From: Bacillus sp. USDA818B3_A
GTDB taxonomy: Bacteria > Bacillota > Bacilli > Bacillales > Cytobacillaceae
Direction: 5' to 3'
NCBI RefSeq assembly: GCF_009928415.1
Contig: NZ_JAABNN010000009.1
Span: 1 to 64,000 of the forward strand
DNA length: 64,000 nt
In this document: positions 10,301 to 20,037 of the stretch, one piece after another
How positions within the stretch are numbered: the stretch's first letter is position 1
Layout of the letters: each line of letters opens with the position of its first letter
Notes under the pieces: generated by a model
Told to the model about the DNA's origin: nothing
Database searches by the model: none
The model's input: the letters and a program-made list of their open reading frames with translations, nothing else
Program-made: the position numbers and the translations under genes

Positions 10301-13300
10301 ATCGTCCGCAACGATAACCGTACGGGCATTAACTTGTCCCCATGTTCCTTCATGGTTGTCTTCCCCATAGGTTGGAGCGACGTGCCAGCCTAGATCAAGA
10401 GCAGAGTAGAATTTTGTTTCGGCGTTGGCATAGCCATAGTGGCCGGAACCATTTCCTACTTCTAACATTGTAAATAGTTTATCCACATTGGCATCATAAG
10501 GCTTAAAGTTGTTGAATGCATTTGCCGACATATCCGGATGGTTGAATTGACCAACGATATCGTCGTATGTCATGACCCATGCATAGTACTGGCTCAAGTC
10601 TTGGTATTGCTTGCCGTTAATGTTTCGGTCGATGAAGTTATCTGATCCGAAAATATTCGAGTGTCCCCATGTCGTAGATGTCATTTCAAATGCTGGGAAT
10701 ACTACATAGTCATCGGTGGTATATTGTTTTGCTAAATCCTTTGTTAGCTGCCAATCTTCTCCGCCTTTACGTTCCGGTACAGCCTTACCATCTGCAGTTG
10801 TACGCTCGACGGTGTCTGATCCCAACTTTTCAGGGTCAATGTCGTGTGAGTGGTCAGAGAATGCAAACCAATCATAGTTATAGTACTTACCTGCTTTTAA
10901 CGCATCTTCAGGCGTTCCTGCTCCGTCATGAGAAATGTTTGTATGGTTGTGCGTTGTACCGCGGTAGTGATTACCGCCGGTAAAACGAGGTACTACTTCA
11001 AAGGACCATGTTTTTTCTGATAGGTTGCCTTTTGAGTCTTCTGCTACAACCTTTACGATATGTGTTCCAAGTTCAAGGTCTTCTTTAGGTGTGTATTTTA
11101 CCTGTGTTCTGCTGATCGTTGCGTCTGGTGCCATCAATTCTTTGCTATCCAGCCACATTTGAACGGTTGTTTCATCGACACCGCTTGGATCGTCAATTAA
11201 CGCTGTAATTTCAGGTGTTGGACTTTCCACCTTAGTTGTATCTTGCGGTGTCATACCTGTAATCTCTGGACCTTCTGTGTCCTCGACTAATTTGACAGGA
11301 TATGGGTCAGCACTTGTGCCAGCTGTTTGTACTTGTGATCCTGCTTTTGCTTCGATGTAATACTCAAACCCATTTTGTGGTACATCTGTCGCTTGTAAGG
11401 TAACGGTATAACGTCCTTCACTGCCTTTAGCCATTGGTAATGCCGAGTACTCTGTTGTACCCGTTGCCCGGTAGTAGACTTTAACCGATTCTGCTCCATC
11501 GGCATTGGCTTCGAATTCTACATTTGCCTCTCTATATACTTCTGTAATCGCTGTGTGGGTAATACCCAGGATTGGCGCAATATCACTTACTGCACGCGGA
11601 TAGACTTGATATCCAGATGTTAGCTGTGTTTTGTTTGTTGTATATTGACCAAGTACGCCAGTCACTGTATAGCTTTTCCCAACGACTAAATCATTATCTG
11701 GGACAATTCCTGTAGGGCTCATTACCCTTAAGGTGGTTGCCTTGTTGTTTTCATCGATAAAGGTAACGTTATAGTTTGGCGGTGTGCTTGCTACCGCTGA
11801 AACTTTACCTGTAACGGTTACAAGACTTCCTTCCAGCGGTTCTGCTGTTGCGAAGGTGGTTGAGTCTAAGATGGATAATGTTTTAGCTTCAGGAACTGGA
11901 TTCCCTTCGCTTATTTTTTCAATCGAAGTTGGTTCGAATTCGGTTAAGCCGTTATACACAAGGACTTTACCAGTTACTCGTAACTTGTCCCCCTTTAGTA
12001 CATTAAAAGGAGTATCTAATGACGTACTAAAGATATTGATTCCAGCTGTGTCATCTTGAAGGTAGAAGTTTTGCTTCTGTGTTCCAAGGATCTGGTTATC
12101 GACTGTGGCTACCCCTTCAATCGTAAAATATTTATCTAGATTTGCAGGCTTGCCATTTGAATCGTAAGAACGGACTTCTTTTAGTTTTGTTACCTGGGAA
12201 GTGTCTGCTTTTGTTACGGAAACTAGGTTGCTTTCGAGCATGATTCCTTTTGCAGAACTTGTTGTTTGTGTGACAGATACCGTATTTGGAGCGTTGTTGA
12301 TGGTTAAGCTGAACTCTCCCTGTGTACCTGCTTTGATTTCTTCTGTATTTAATTTCGTTTGATCTGGCGCATACACATTGATGATGGCATTGGCAGAAGC
12401 CGCTCCTGCACTGCCGATTAATGTCCCGACGCCATTTGCTACTGCATAGCTTAACTTGGCGAATTGAACATCTGTACTCGCTGTGGCTGCATTAATCTGA
12501 ATGACAGCACTTTCTGCTAACCCATTTTGTGTTGCAGCGACATAAACGGATGATGATGTTTCAACTGTTGGTAAGTTCACCACAAATGATCCGTCCTCTT
12601 GTGCTGTAGCTGTTCCAAGAGCAGTCCCTTTAGCTGCACTTGCGTATACGTTTACGGTTGAACCGGCTTCTACGGCTTCCGGTCCTCCGGTCACTTTTTG
12701 TGGTGTATATTGAATATTGGTTCCTTTTGGCTGCAAGCTGGTGACAGGCACCATTGGAGCTTCTGTTGGGCTTGCTGTGTTTCTAGGAACTGGTGTAGCT
12801 GTTGCAAAATCGGCTGCGTTATCGTCTGTATCCCAGGCGTTACCTTTGCCTGGTGCAGGGTCAACATTTGCGTATGGTCTGCGCTGAGCGCTTTTTGAAG
12901 AAGATAGGGTACCTGTAGGTCCAGTTGAACCTTCAAAACCGACTGTCCCAGATCCATATCCAACAAAATCAATGAAACCTGTTGGAGTTTGTTCAGTTTG
13001 TACAGTAGTAGAATTAACTAAAACGACTTTACCAGAACCCGCTGCCATAGCAACAGTTCCTGTTTTGTCAGCTGCCGGTAAAGGTTTGTCAGTTACCGAA
13101 GTACCTGCTGCCTCTTGAATTAGGTAATATCCATGAGATTTAATGGTCCCGTCTAGAGTAGTAACACCCCACAATTTACCTGTAGAGCTTGCGTATTGAA
13201 CTGACCAGCCATCCAAAGAAACATCACGATCAGTTGGATTGTACAATTCAATGAAATCATTTGTATAAGTGGCCCCGCTGTTACCTCCTCCACCATAAAC

Positions 13301-13438
13301 TTGAGAGATAACTACATGATCAGCCTGCTCCGCATGGGCCCTGCCTATAAAACTGCTCGGCAAAAATGTACTGATCGATAGAAGTGCTGCCATGGACGCG
13401 CTCGTCCAACGCTTAAACTTCCTATTCTTCCCCTTCAT
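7397..13438 (-). CDS. giant secreted multidomain protein with PHP-type metallohydrolase core
   Basis: A 2013-residue exported protein with an RAHA signal cleavage site near residue 36. Domains in order: lamin-tail domain (about 38-185, VVISQVYGGGGNSG ... NDFIELYNPTDR); Ig-like modules (about 230-410); OB-fold-like domain (about 420-630, NFYLQDDTAGINIFS); Ig-like modules (about 630-820); a CehA/McbA-like PHP metallohydrolase domain from about 825 (GTTHNHTNISHDGAG, FSDHSHD, EDNHEG) to about 1190; an Ig module; a glutamine-amidotransferase-like fold from about 1295 (VLIDAAHGNENTSGDSG); a second OB-like domain (about 1560-1700, FYLQDETGGIMAFQE); two bacterial Ig repeats (about 1740-1905, ITGKTEANAKV and ITGDTEANANL); and a C-terminal beta domain. 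The HxH and DH motifs suggest a metal-dependent phosphoesterase, but the substrate is unknown. No wall anchor is seen. Confidence 0.82.
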   Translation of the reverse strand: MKGKNRKFKRWTSASMAALLSISTFLPSSFIGRAHAEQADHVVISQVYGGGGNSGATYTNDFIELYNPTDRDVSLDGWSVQYASSTGKLWGVTTLDGTIKSHGYYLIQEAAGTSVTDKPLPAADKTGTVAMAAGSGKVVLVNSTTVQTEQTPTGFIDFVGYGSGTVGFEGSTGPTGTLSSSKSAQRRPYANVDPAPGKGNAWDTDDNAADFATATPVPRNTASPTEAPMVPVTSLQPKGTNIQYTPQKVTGGPEAVEAGSTVNVYASAAKGTALGTATAQEDGSFVVNLPTVETSSSVYVAATQNGLAESAVIQINAATASTDVQFAKLSYAVANGVGTLIGSAGAASANAIINVYAPDQTKLNTEEIKAGTQGEFSLTINNAPNTVSVTQTTSSAKGIMLESNLVSVTKADTSQVTKLKEVRSYDSNGKPANLDKYFTIEGVATVDNQILGTQKQNFYLQDDTAGINIFSTSLDTPFNVLKGDKLRVTGKVLVYNGLTEFEPTSIEKISEGNPVPEAKTLSILDSTTFATAEPLEGSLVTVTGKVSAVASTPPNYNVTFIDENNKATTLRVMSPTGIVPDNDLVVGKSYTVTGVLGQYTTNKTQLTSGYQVYPRAVSDIAPILGITHTAITEVYREANVEFEANADGAESVKVYYRATGTTEYSALPMAKGSEGRYTVTLQATDVPQNGFEYYIEAKAGSQVQTAGTSADPYPVKLVEDTEGPEITGMTPQDTTKVESPTPEITALIDDPSGVDETTVQMWLDSKELMAPDATISRTQVKYTPKEDLELGTHIVKVVAEDSKGNLSEKTWSFEVVPRFTGGNHYRGTTHNHTNISHDGAGTPEDALKAGKYYNYDWFAFSDHSHDIDPEKLGSDTVERTTADGKAVPERKGGEDWQLTKDLAKQYTTDDYVVFPAFEMTSTTWGHSNIFGSDNFIDRNINGKQYQDLSQYYAWVMTYDDIVGQFNHPDMSANAFNNFKPYDANVDKLFTMLEVGNGSGHYGYANAETKFYSALDLGWHVAPTYGEDNHEGTWGQVNARTVIVADDLTQASLLHSMRNMRVYMEEDPNFTLDVLANGYYMGSTVDSKTLNFKIKGSDFVAEAHNDTDYNYLPTSYQSNDTIEKVELITNGGKVVDSISPNEKEFTWEPTYTVTGGQQWFVVKVTQKDGERIYSSPIWSKEEPVDVKVNSIDIDGEVIIGGNPATLKATVANNGTQVVKNLKVDFYYDEVKEGNLIGTRPISSILTKSSAAASATWANPSIGEHKIIAVVTSLDGLDIGDVKYELSVNIKQPLGLKVLIDAAHGNENTSGDSGTYKDNLKSFTQMLQKEGYTVTENKAALTDEVLANVKVLVLTHTRTALTAAEDAAVAKFVKNGGALLMAGKSNNSTDPTVNNDLLDQIGSTIRMGNDGVFDLSKSGNFWSEPTVSPYAVRVHPGLVPNLITDRVSFIDYYSGTSLSGANNQPLTDGGKVTILAKGNETTYQGNIKGGYTYDAVSDETGGSAIPLIASEEIGTDGRIIVSGMNIFNDKQMDESYEPKGNDELILNAVNWLADRETEVSKIADARTHEDGTEVVVEGTVTTGAGVFFDSFYLQDETGGIMAFQEVAEDSLKPGDKVRVYGHIKTFESNKELEFTSFADDVIKIGSGEPLQPKEVATGEATSVENQGQLVKVIGTVKSKFDENSYVINDGSGEVLVFTDGYIVNQSGPVPVLNIGDTLEAVGLSGSFAQGTRIRVRDTKELIGHDKTAPEAPAVNGVTDQDVTITGKTEANAKVEAKIDSTVIGTATAGEDGQFTISIEKQTAGTKIAVSAADTSGNPSAATEVTVSDATAPIAPNVNPVNDNDVVITGDTEANANLVATVNEEEFKATADNDGNYSIAIKKLPAGSTISITATDAAGNTSPATTITVTDEKVTKVSVTTVKPGTQAFKEQIQFKAASEGSRTPVYRFYIIDKKGDVIFSQAYGDSNTLKWTAKTPGTYTITVEARDKYNPAIFGYNPEASAKMSFEVEAGKRNK

Positions 13439-13696
13439 TCATACTCCACCCTTTTATATATTTTTCGACAAAAAACAGACCGAATGATCCCTTCTTTCTG
13501 AATAATTTCAATTACACTACTATTCTACAAAATTTTAAATTTAAATGATATAAAGTTTGTCAGATTTGTGAACAGAATTTATTTCCATGTGTACAAGCTG
13601 TATTAAAATATGATTATATAGAAATAGAACTAGAATAACTCCCAATCAATTTCCATTAATAAAGTTATTTAAATATAGTGTAATAGGAGGAATACC

Positions 13697-14884
13697 GTGG
13701 CTAACTTTTTCGACAAAAATCGATTGTTCTTTCCTCTCCTTCTGGCCTGCTTATCTATTCTATTTGTTGGAATCTCGATTCCTTCTAAAGCATCTGCCCA
13801 TGCGTACAGTGCCAGTTATACAAAGATAACAATCGATGGTAAACAGACGGAAGTCGTTTTTACTCTTGATACATTATCCATCCTTGAATTAATACCCGAT
13901 ATTGATGCTAATAAAAACTATGTCCTAGAAAAGTCCGAGATCAACAAAAATAAGCATCACTTGGAAGAGTTAATTGAGGAGGGGCTGACCCTTGATAAAG
14001 GGAACGAAGAACAAACTCCTACTATTGAAAATATGAAACTAGTCAAAAAGGAGAATAAAGAATTCTTATCCACTTATATGACGTTCCCAGCCTTTTCACC
14101 TGGGGATACAATAAACTATAACGATGGATTCTATTTTCATGACACAGGGACGAATTATGTTGACTTGATCACCGCATCGATTTATGGAGAGTCTAGTGAG
14201 GGGATTTTGCAAGGGAAAGAGCGTACTTGGACGGTCCTGGTGAACGAGGTTCAACAGGAACAAGGTCAGATCGTGCAGCCTGATACAGCGCAGGATCAGC
14301 CTGGGGAGCCGGCTGAGAAGCCTGTTGAGAAAAGTACTTCCGCTTCATGGTTTTCTTTTTTAAAACTGGGGATGCTTCATATCCTGACCGGTTATGATCA
14401 TTTGCTGTTCCTGCTTGCCTTGCTGCTGCGGAAGCAAACCTTTAAACAGTATCTGGCTATTGTTACGTCGTTTACGATTGCGCATAGTATTACGCTTAGT
14501 CTTTCTGTGCTGGGATGGGTGACGCTTCCTTCGCGGTTTGTTGAGGCTGTGATTGCTTTTAGTATTTGTTATGTGGCGGCGGAGAATATTTTTAGAAAAG
14601 AGATTCGGTATCGCTGGAGCATCACGTTTTTGTTTGGTTTGATCCATGGCCTAGGGTTTGCGACGATTTTAAAAGAGATGGCGATTCCTAAGAGCCATCT
14701 GGCTGTAGCGCTGTTTAATTTTAATTTGGGGATTGAGGCGGTGCAGCTGACGATTGTGTTGGTGCTGCTGCCGTTGTTGGCTTATTTGTTTAAGCTTAAG
14801 CATTCTCGTAAAATTGTTACTTATGGTTCGTATGCGATTGTGGCGTTGGGAGCGATTTGGCTTTTTGAGCGGTTATTTTTATAA
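13697..14884 (+). CDS. HupE/UreJ-family membrane protein
   Basis: A 395-residue protein with a signal sequence (cleaved near KASAHA), an extracytoplasmic N-terminal domain of about 190 residues, and a C-terminal membrane domain of about six helices. The HupE/UreJ_2 signature is present: HILTGYDHLLFLLALLL, FTIAHSITLSLS and FGLIHGLGFA, rich in His and Asp inside helices. Relatives are proposed nickel/cobalt permeases or metal-handling proteins; no urease or hydrogenase gene is nearby, so the substrate cannot be deduced. The GTG start at 13697 is set by AGGAGG six bases upstream. It is transcribed divergently from the giant secreted protein. Confidence 0.82.
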   Translation: MANFFDKNRLFFPLLLACLSILFVGISIPSKASAHAYSASYTKITIDGKQTEVVFTLDTLSILELIPDIDANKNYVLEKSEINKNKHHLEELIEEGLTLDKGNEEQTPTIENMKLVKKENKEFLSTYMTFPAFSPGDTINYNDGFYFHDTGTNYVDLITASIYGESSEGILQGKERTWTVLVNEVQQEQGQIVQPDTAQDQPGEPAEKPVEKSTSASWFSFLKLGMLHILTGYDHLLFLLALLLRKQTFKQYLAIVTSFTIAHSITLSLSVLGWVTLPSRFVEAVIAFSICYVAAENIFRKEIRYRWSITFLFGLIHGLGFATILKEMAIPKSHLAVALFNFNLGIEAVQLTIVLVLLPLLAYLFKLKHSRKIVTYGSYAIVALGAIWLFERLFL

Positions 14885-14892
14885 GTGGTCAT

Positions 14893-14927
14893 AAAAAAAC
14901 TGGAAGGGGATTCCTTTCAGTTTTTTT
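14893..14927 (+). terminator. terminator of the HupE/UreJ gene
   Basis: Hairpin AAACTG...CAGTTT with an imperfect A-rich and G-rich inner stem and a run of seven T, eight bases after the stop codon. Confidence 0.85.
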
Positions 14928-14965
14928 GTGTTTATCCTCCAGGGAAAACAGTAGGTAAGACATTT

Positions 14966-15362
14966 CCTCATCCCTTGAAGATTCTGGGTTTCTTTTCCTT
15001 CGACAGTTGAGAGGCTCCCTCATCCCCTGAAGCCTCTCGATTCCCTTCCCTTCGACCGATGAGATGCCTCCTCATCCCCTGAAGCTTCTCGATTTCCTTC
15101 CCTTCGACCGATGAGATAGCTCCTCACCCCCTGAAGCTTCTCGATTTCCTTCTCTTCGACCGATGAGATACCTCCTCATCCCCTGAAGCTTCTCGATTTC
15201 CTTCTCTTCGACCGATGAGATGCCTCCTCATCCCCTGAAGCTTCTCGATTTCCTTCTCTTCGACCGATGAGATGTCTCCTCATCCCCTGAAGCTTCTCGA
15301 TTTCCTTCCCTTCGACAGTTGAGAGTCTCCTTTCCCCGTAGCTTCCCAGCTTCCTTTTCTAT
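14966..15362. repeat. 52-bp tandem repeat array, seven full copies and one decayed
   Basis: Units begin at 14968, 15020, 15072, 15124, 15176, 15228 and 15280, exactly 52 bases apart, each starting TCATCCCCTGAAGC and containing TTCGACCGATGAGAT. The central copies are nearly identical; the outer ones diverge. The 52-base period is not a multiple of three, so the array is not coding. It lies between two terminators in the gap between convergent genes. Confidence 0.95.
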
Positions 15363-15413
15363 GACGCTTTATAATCGATACCCTACTTCCCTTAGTTACC
15401 GACCATATAACAA

Positions 15414-15455
15414 AAGCTGGCCCAAATGGTCTCACAAGACCTCTCGAGCCAGCTT
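15414..15455 (-). terminator. probable terminator of the 978-residue subtilase
   Basis: Stem AAGCTGGC/GCCAGCTT enclosing a second stem (GGTCT/AGACC). The T tail on the minus strand is short. Confidence 0.6.
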
Positions 15456-15463
15456 CTTCATTT

Positions 15464-18400
15464 TTAATAACCAGTCGCCTCAAACGCATCAACCGTAATC
15501 ATCGTTCCCGTAGAAGCAGTGGATTTTGTCCCTTTATTAACAATCTTCACCTTATGTGAGCCAAACGGCAAATTCGTTACACTATAAACCGGGACTTGGT
15601 ACAAGATTGAGCTTGTATACATATTTACCGTCTTAACAAGCTTTCCATCCACATAAATATCCGCCATTCCCCGATTCGAACCAGTATGACTTAACAGCCT
15701 CATTCCTTTTCCCGTAAAGGTATATTCCACATAACTCCCCGCAGAAGTGGAGAATTTAGCTGTACCGCCAGAATGATTAGGAGAAGTATTCACACTCCAT
15801 GTCCCTTTATAGGCAGCCGCTGCTGCAGTTTCTTCTGTTCGGTAACTAGCATATTTTTGACTCACCACAAAGGAGTCGACCGTAATGGAAGTACCAGAAG
15901 AGGCCGCAGCTTTTTCTCCTCTATTGACGATTTTAATCACATGAGAACCTTTTGATAGATTTGCCGCTTCATAGATGGCAGCCTTATACTTTGTTGTACT
16001 TGAGTAGAGGTCGACTGTTTTTACTAGTTTACCATCTACATAAATATCCGCTTTTCCTCGATTGCTTCCGGTGGAACCTAAGACCTTTACGCCTTCACCA
16101 GTAAATTTCAGTTCGGCCGCACTGCCCTTTGTTGAGGCCGTTTTTGCCGTACCCCCTGATAGACTTGCAGACGAGGCCGCTATCCAGCTTCCACTGTAAG
16201 AAACGGTTGCGTTATTTTCTTCAACCGTGACCGATTGTTTATTCGTTACGGTAAGCGAATCGACATTAATCGCCGTCGATGATTTACGTGCCAAGGAATT
16301 TTTTAATCCTGTCCATTCAATTTTAATCGTATGGGTACCCGGCTTGAGATCGACTTTTTCAAATACGGTTGTATTATACTTGGCCATACTTGAATATAGA
16401 TCGACATTTTGTGCTGTGCCATCTAATGTAACTTTGGCAATTCCTTGTCCAGCATTTTTCAACGCATTATATTGAATGCCTGTCCCGTTGAAGACGAATT
16501 CGACACTTGATTTAGCTGCATTAATAGTTGAATAGGAACCATTAGATGCATACGCATTGGAAATCACATTCCAAGGTGCCGAAGAAACATAATTCAAGAC
16601 TTCACTTTTATTATCATAGCTTCCGGCTGTTGCTCCGAGTGTGACAGATAAGGTATAAGTTCCTTTTCCTTTATAGGCGTACGTATCCAGGTAGAAAGTT
16701 CCTGCATATGGAGCAATAAAGCTCACACTTTCAGAAGATGTTCCCGCTTTTTCCGAGTATTTCAAGATTCCATCACTAGATTTCACGGTAGTGGCTTTGG
16801 AATCATATAAGTACAAGTCAAAGTCTGTGCCTGTTGCACCGGTCAGACTTGCGGTCAATTTCTCGCCTTTAGAGAGCTTCACTGCATAGACATCATCCAC
16901 ATCTGCAATCTGATCCAGACTATCGGAAACCTTTGTGCCGCTTAAAGAGGTACCTGGGATGTCATCATCTTTGCTATATCCTACGGATGTTCCGACATCC
17001 ACTAAGCCGCCGCTAGCTACTTTCCCTGATAGGGTAGATAATTTTTTGGCGTTGTCCATCAGCGATTGTTTAATTTGAGCAGCCGTATAAGTTGGATGGC
17101 TCGCTAGAACAAGGGCAGCACTTCCCGTTACATGTGGTGTTGCCATCGACGTTCCGCTCATAAATTGATAGGCCGTACTATAGTTATTGGAATATCCATA
17201 AGGTGCTGTACTATAAATTTCCTCACCAGGGGCAGCGACATCTACCGTTGTTGCTCCATAGTTTGAAAAATAAGATCGATAGCCATCACTATCTATCGAC
17301 GCAACCGCTAGAATGTTTGGAAGGTCATAGCTAGATGGATAGTTTGCTAGAACACTATAATCATTGTTGACTCCATCATTCCCTGCTGCTGCAACGAATA
17401 AGCCATGATAATTTTTAATGGCATCATACAGTGCTTGGCTATATTGGTCTGCTCCCCATGAATTATTCAATATTTTAATGCCCATTTTTTCTGCATACTG
17501 AATGGCCGCAATCGCATCAGAGGTATACCCTCCGTCCGGCCCTGCAAATTTCAGCGATACGATTTTAACATTGGGAGCAACACCCACCACGCCTACAGTA
17601 TTTGCGGAAGCTCCAATCGTTCCTGCCACATGCGTGCCGTGCTCATCTCCATTCCTTTGATCATAAACGCTATTATCTCCATTATAAAAATCCCAGCCAT
17701 TGATATCGTCGACATAGCCGTTATTATCGTTATCAATACCGTCCCCGGCTTTTTCTTTAGGATTTACCCAGATGTTATTTTTCAGATCCGGATGGTTAAT
17801 ATCAATTCCTTCATCAATGACCCCGACAACCACATTCGCACCAGTTGTCTTTTTCCATGCCGTTTCTACGTTAATATCCATGCCTGCTGTACCGTAATAG
17901 CCGTTCACATTTTGGCCGGTATTTTTTAGTCCCCATAATTTGCTGTAATAAGGATCACTTACGCTATTGACGGTTAATTTATAGTTTGGCTCCGCATAGA
18001 CTACGTTTTTATCTTGTTTTAACTTAGCAATCGTTTGGGCGACTGATTGGCCCTTTTGGAGTTTATATAATTTAACTCCTGTTGTGCCGAAGTCCTTTGC
18101 CTTTTTGATGCTTAAGTTTTTTTCTAGTGCGCCTAAAACCTGTGTCTTTATGGTTGATTTGTACTTTACAAGAATCTCATCCTTCGAAATTTGCTTGGAG
18201 GATGCTGGAGCAGCTTTTTTTACTAGTAAGCCCTTCGAAGCTTTCTCTTTCTTAGGTACCTGGACAATATCGCTCACCTTGTTTGTACCTTTTTTTACGT
18301 TAACGGTATTTGTTCCATTTGCGCTTGCGCTTGCAAGAGGAACGGCACTAGTGACTAACACGCTCGATAAAATGAAACTAATTAACTTTCTACCTTTCAC
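15464..18400 (-). CDS. secreted subtilisin-like serine protease (S8), 978 residues
   Basis: A subtilase with signal peptide, prodomain (about 70-145, ending VVYAEPNYKL), and a catalytic domain with Asp196 (VIDEGIDINHPDL), His254 (DEHGTHVAG) and Ser418 (SGTSMATPHVTG). Beyond about residue 490 lie a PPC-like domain and three tandem carbohydrate-binding-like sandwiches of about 140 residues with recurring phrases (GKADIYVDGKLVKTVDLYSS, GMADIYVDGKLVKTVNMYTS). The GTG at 18400 is chosen because AGGGGGA lies seven bases upstream; a longer frame to 18427 has no ribosome binding site. The catalytic half is strongly similar to the protease at 5026-7182, which suggests duplication, with the repeats gained or lost in the tail. 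Confidence 0.92.
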   Translation of the reverse strand: MKGRKLISFILSSVLVTSAVPLASASANGTNTVNVKKGTNKVSDIVQVPKKEKASKGLLVKKAAPASSKQISKDEILVKYKSTIKTQVLGALEKNLSIKKAKDFGTTGVKLYKLQKGQSVAQTIAKLKQDKNVVYAEPNYKLTVNSVSDPYYSKLWGLKNTGQNVNGYYGTAGMDINVETAWKKTTGANVVVGVIDEGIDINHPDLKNNIWVNPKEKAGDGIDNDNNGYVDDINGWDFYNGDNSVYDQRNGDEHGTHVAGTIGASANTVGVVGVAPNVKIVSLKFAGPDGGYTSDAIAAIQYAEKMGIKILNNSWGADQYSQALYDAIKNYHGLFVAAAGNDGVNNDYSVLANYPSSYDLPNILAVASIDSDGYRSYFSNYGATTVDVAAPGEEIYSTAPYGYSNNYSTAYQFMSGTSMATPHVTGSAALVLASHPTYTAAQIKQSLMDNAKKLSTLSGKVASGGLVDVGTSVGYSKDDDIPGTSLSGTKVSDSLDQIADVDDVYAVKLSKGEKLTASLTGATGTDFDLYLYDSKATTVKSSDGILKYSEKAGTSSESVSFIAPYAGTFYLDTYAYKGKGTYTLSVTLGATAGSYDNKSEVLNYVSSAPWNVISNAYASNGSYSTINAAKSSVEFVFNGTGIQYNALKNAGQGIAKVTLDGTAQNVDLYSSMAKYNTTVFEKVDLKPGTHTIKIEWTGLKNSLARKSSTAINVDSLTVTNKQSVTVEENNATVSYSGSWIAASSASLSGGTAKTASTKGSAAELKFTGEGVKVLGSTGSNRGKADIYVDGKLVKTVDLYSSTTKYKAAIYEAANLSKGSHVIKIVNRGEKAAASSGTSITVDSFVVSQKYASYRTEETAAAAAYKGTWSVNTSPNHSGGTAKFSTSAGSYVEYTFTGKGMRLLSHTGSNRGMADIYVDGKLVKTVNMYTSSILYQVPVYSVTNLPFGSHKVKIVNKGTKSTASTGTMITVDAFEATGY

Positions 18401-18668
18401 AGAGAATCCCCCTAAATGACTAAACAAATCAGCTATGTAGTCCGCCTATCTGATTATTCTTTTCTCAAATAATAAATCTATTATACTATATTTATGGTAA
18501 TTTAGTGCCAATCTTCTAAACTATTATAAAAATTAACCCTCTTTATTTCTTCAAAATAATTTATTTTTTTTAATAAATTCCTCGTATTTCGTAATTTTTT
18601 GTCCCGAAATATTAGCAAACTATGGTAAAATTAATAAAAAAATGAAATTTTGAGGTGAATTTTACTAC

Positions 18669-19916
18669 ATGAAGAAAACCATCGTTCGAACTCTCTCGAC
18701 AACAGCTCTCTTTTCATGCGCTTTTGCCGGCTCCGCTCTAGCCGCTGAATACAAGGTGCAAAAAGGGGATACTCTATCAGAAATTGCTTCTAGCCATCAA
18801 ACGACTGTGACCAATATTAAGAAGTTAAACGGTTTAAAGTCAGATGTGATCTATGTTAATCAAACGCTCCAAATTTCGTCTGCTGCACCAACCACTTCCG
18901 TCAAGGCCGTTCAGCAGACTACTTATAAGGTTGTAAGCGGCGATGCTTTAATTAAGATTGCCAACCGTTTTGATGTGACGGTCGGTGAACTCCAGCAGTG
19001 GAATGGTTTGAAGGGCACTCTCATTTACGTGGGGCAAGTCCTAAAAGTTTCTGCTCCTGGAAAAACAGTAACCGTTACGACACCAACAGTGGCAGCTCCA
19101 ACGACGGCGAAAACTACGCCAACAACAACAACTGCTACTACTGTTTATACCGTTAAAAGCGGCGATTATCTAGGAAAAATTTCTAAACAATATGGAATGA
19201 CTGTATCGCAGTTGAAATCACTTAATGGTTTGAAATCGGATTTAATCTATGTAGGACAAAAGCTGAAGGTCACTGCCAAGAAAACTAGTGCACCTGCTCC
19301 AACTATAACAGCTCCAACAACGCCTGCACCGACTACAACTAAGCAGCCGGCATCAGGCACAACCGGTACCTATGTGGTGAAAAGCGGGGATACGCTTGGA
19401 AAAATTGCACTCGCTTATGATATGACTGTTAGTGTATTGAAATCTCTCAACGGCCTGAAGTCAGACAACATTTATGTTGGGCAGAAACTTAAGGTTACAG
19501 GGACAACTACAACGGTTACCGCACCAGACTCAACACAGCCGCCGACCACTGATGCGGCCGCTAAGATGGTTTCTATTGCTAAGAGTTTAATAGGGGTCCC
19601 TTATGTTTGGGGCGGCAGCACGCCATCCGGCTTTGATTGCAGCGGATTTATTTATTATGTTGCCAATAAAGCGGGTAAATCACTGCCGCGTACTTCGGCA
19701 GCAGGCTATTATGACCGCAGTTATTATGTAAATTCACCTAAGGCCGGCGACCTTGTATTTTTTGAAAATACATATAAACAGGGAATTTCCCACGTGGGCA
19801 TTTATCTTAACGAAAACGAGTTTATTCAGGCTGATTCCACCCACGGGATTAAGATTTCTAATTTAAATAATCCATACTATACTTCTCATTTTGCGGCATT
19901 TAAGCGCCTTTATTAA
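18669..19916 (+). CDS. LysM-NlpC/P60 peptidoglycan endopeptidase (LytF/CwlS-like)
   Basis: A 415-residue secreted cell wall hydrolase. After the signal peptide there are four LysM modules (about residues 26-70, 84-128, 157-200, 236-279; for example [17 protein letters not shown] and [17 protein letters not shown]), joined by Thr/Pro-rich linkers. The C-terminal NlpC/P60 domain (about 298-415) has the catalytic Cys in [11 protein letters not shown] and the His in SHVGIYL. Relatives cut the D-gamma-Glu-meso-DAP bond and separate daughter cells. The second LysM ([15 protein letters not shown]) is diverged. The start ATG has GAGGTG eleven bases upstream. It is divergent from the subtilase at 15464-18400. 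Confidence 0.93.
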   Translation: MKKTIVRTLSTTALFSCAFAGSALAAEYKVQKGDTLSEIASSHQTTVTNIKKLNGLKSDVIYVNQTLQISSAAPTTSVKAVQQTTYKVVSGDALIKIANRFDVTVGELQQWNGLKGTLIYVGQVLKVSAPGKTVTVTTPTVAAPTTAKTTPTTTTATTVYTVKSGDYLGKISKQYGMTVSQLKSLNGLKSDLIYVGQKLKVTAKKTSAPAPTITAPTTPAPTTTKQPASGTTGTYVVKSGDTLGKIALAYDMTVSVLKSLNGLKSDNIYVGQKLKVTGTTTTVTAPDSTQPPTTDAAAKMVSIAKSLIGVPYVWGGSTPSGFDCSGFIYYVANKAGKSLPRTSAAGYYDRSYYVNSPKAGDLVFFENTYKQGISHVGIYLNENEFIQADSTHGIKISNLNNPYYTSHFAAFKRLY

Positions 19917-19946
19917 GAAAAACGGAATAATAAAATCTATTTTTAT

Positions 19947-19973
19947 AAAAATCTCTCATTTTGGGAGATTTTT
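19947..19973 (+). terminator. terminator of the LysM-NlpC gene
   Basis: Nine-bp stem AAAAATCTC/GAGATTTTT ending in a T run. Confidence 0.85.
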
Positions 19974-20037
19974 CATGTATAAAAGAGTCATAGATTGGGA
20001 ATAGTAGTAGTAAGACGTTCAAAGGGAGATGTGAGAA

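Noticed and set aside
14966-15362. Possible CRISPR array
   Set aside because: The 52-base units abut without variable spacers and there are no cas genes, so it is a plain tandem repeat.
15280-15492. 70-codon minus-strand frame over the 52-bp repeats
   Set aside because: The repeat period is not a multiple of three, the start is weak, and the frame overlaps a subtilase stop and terminator.
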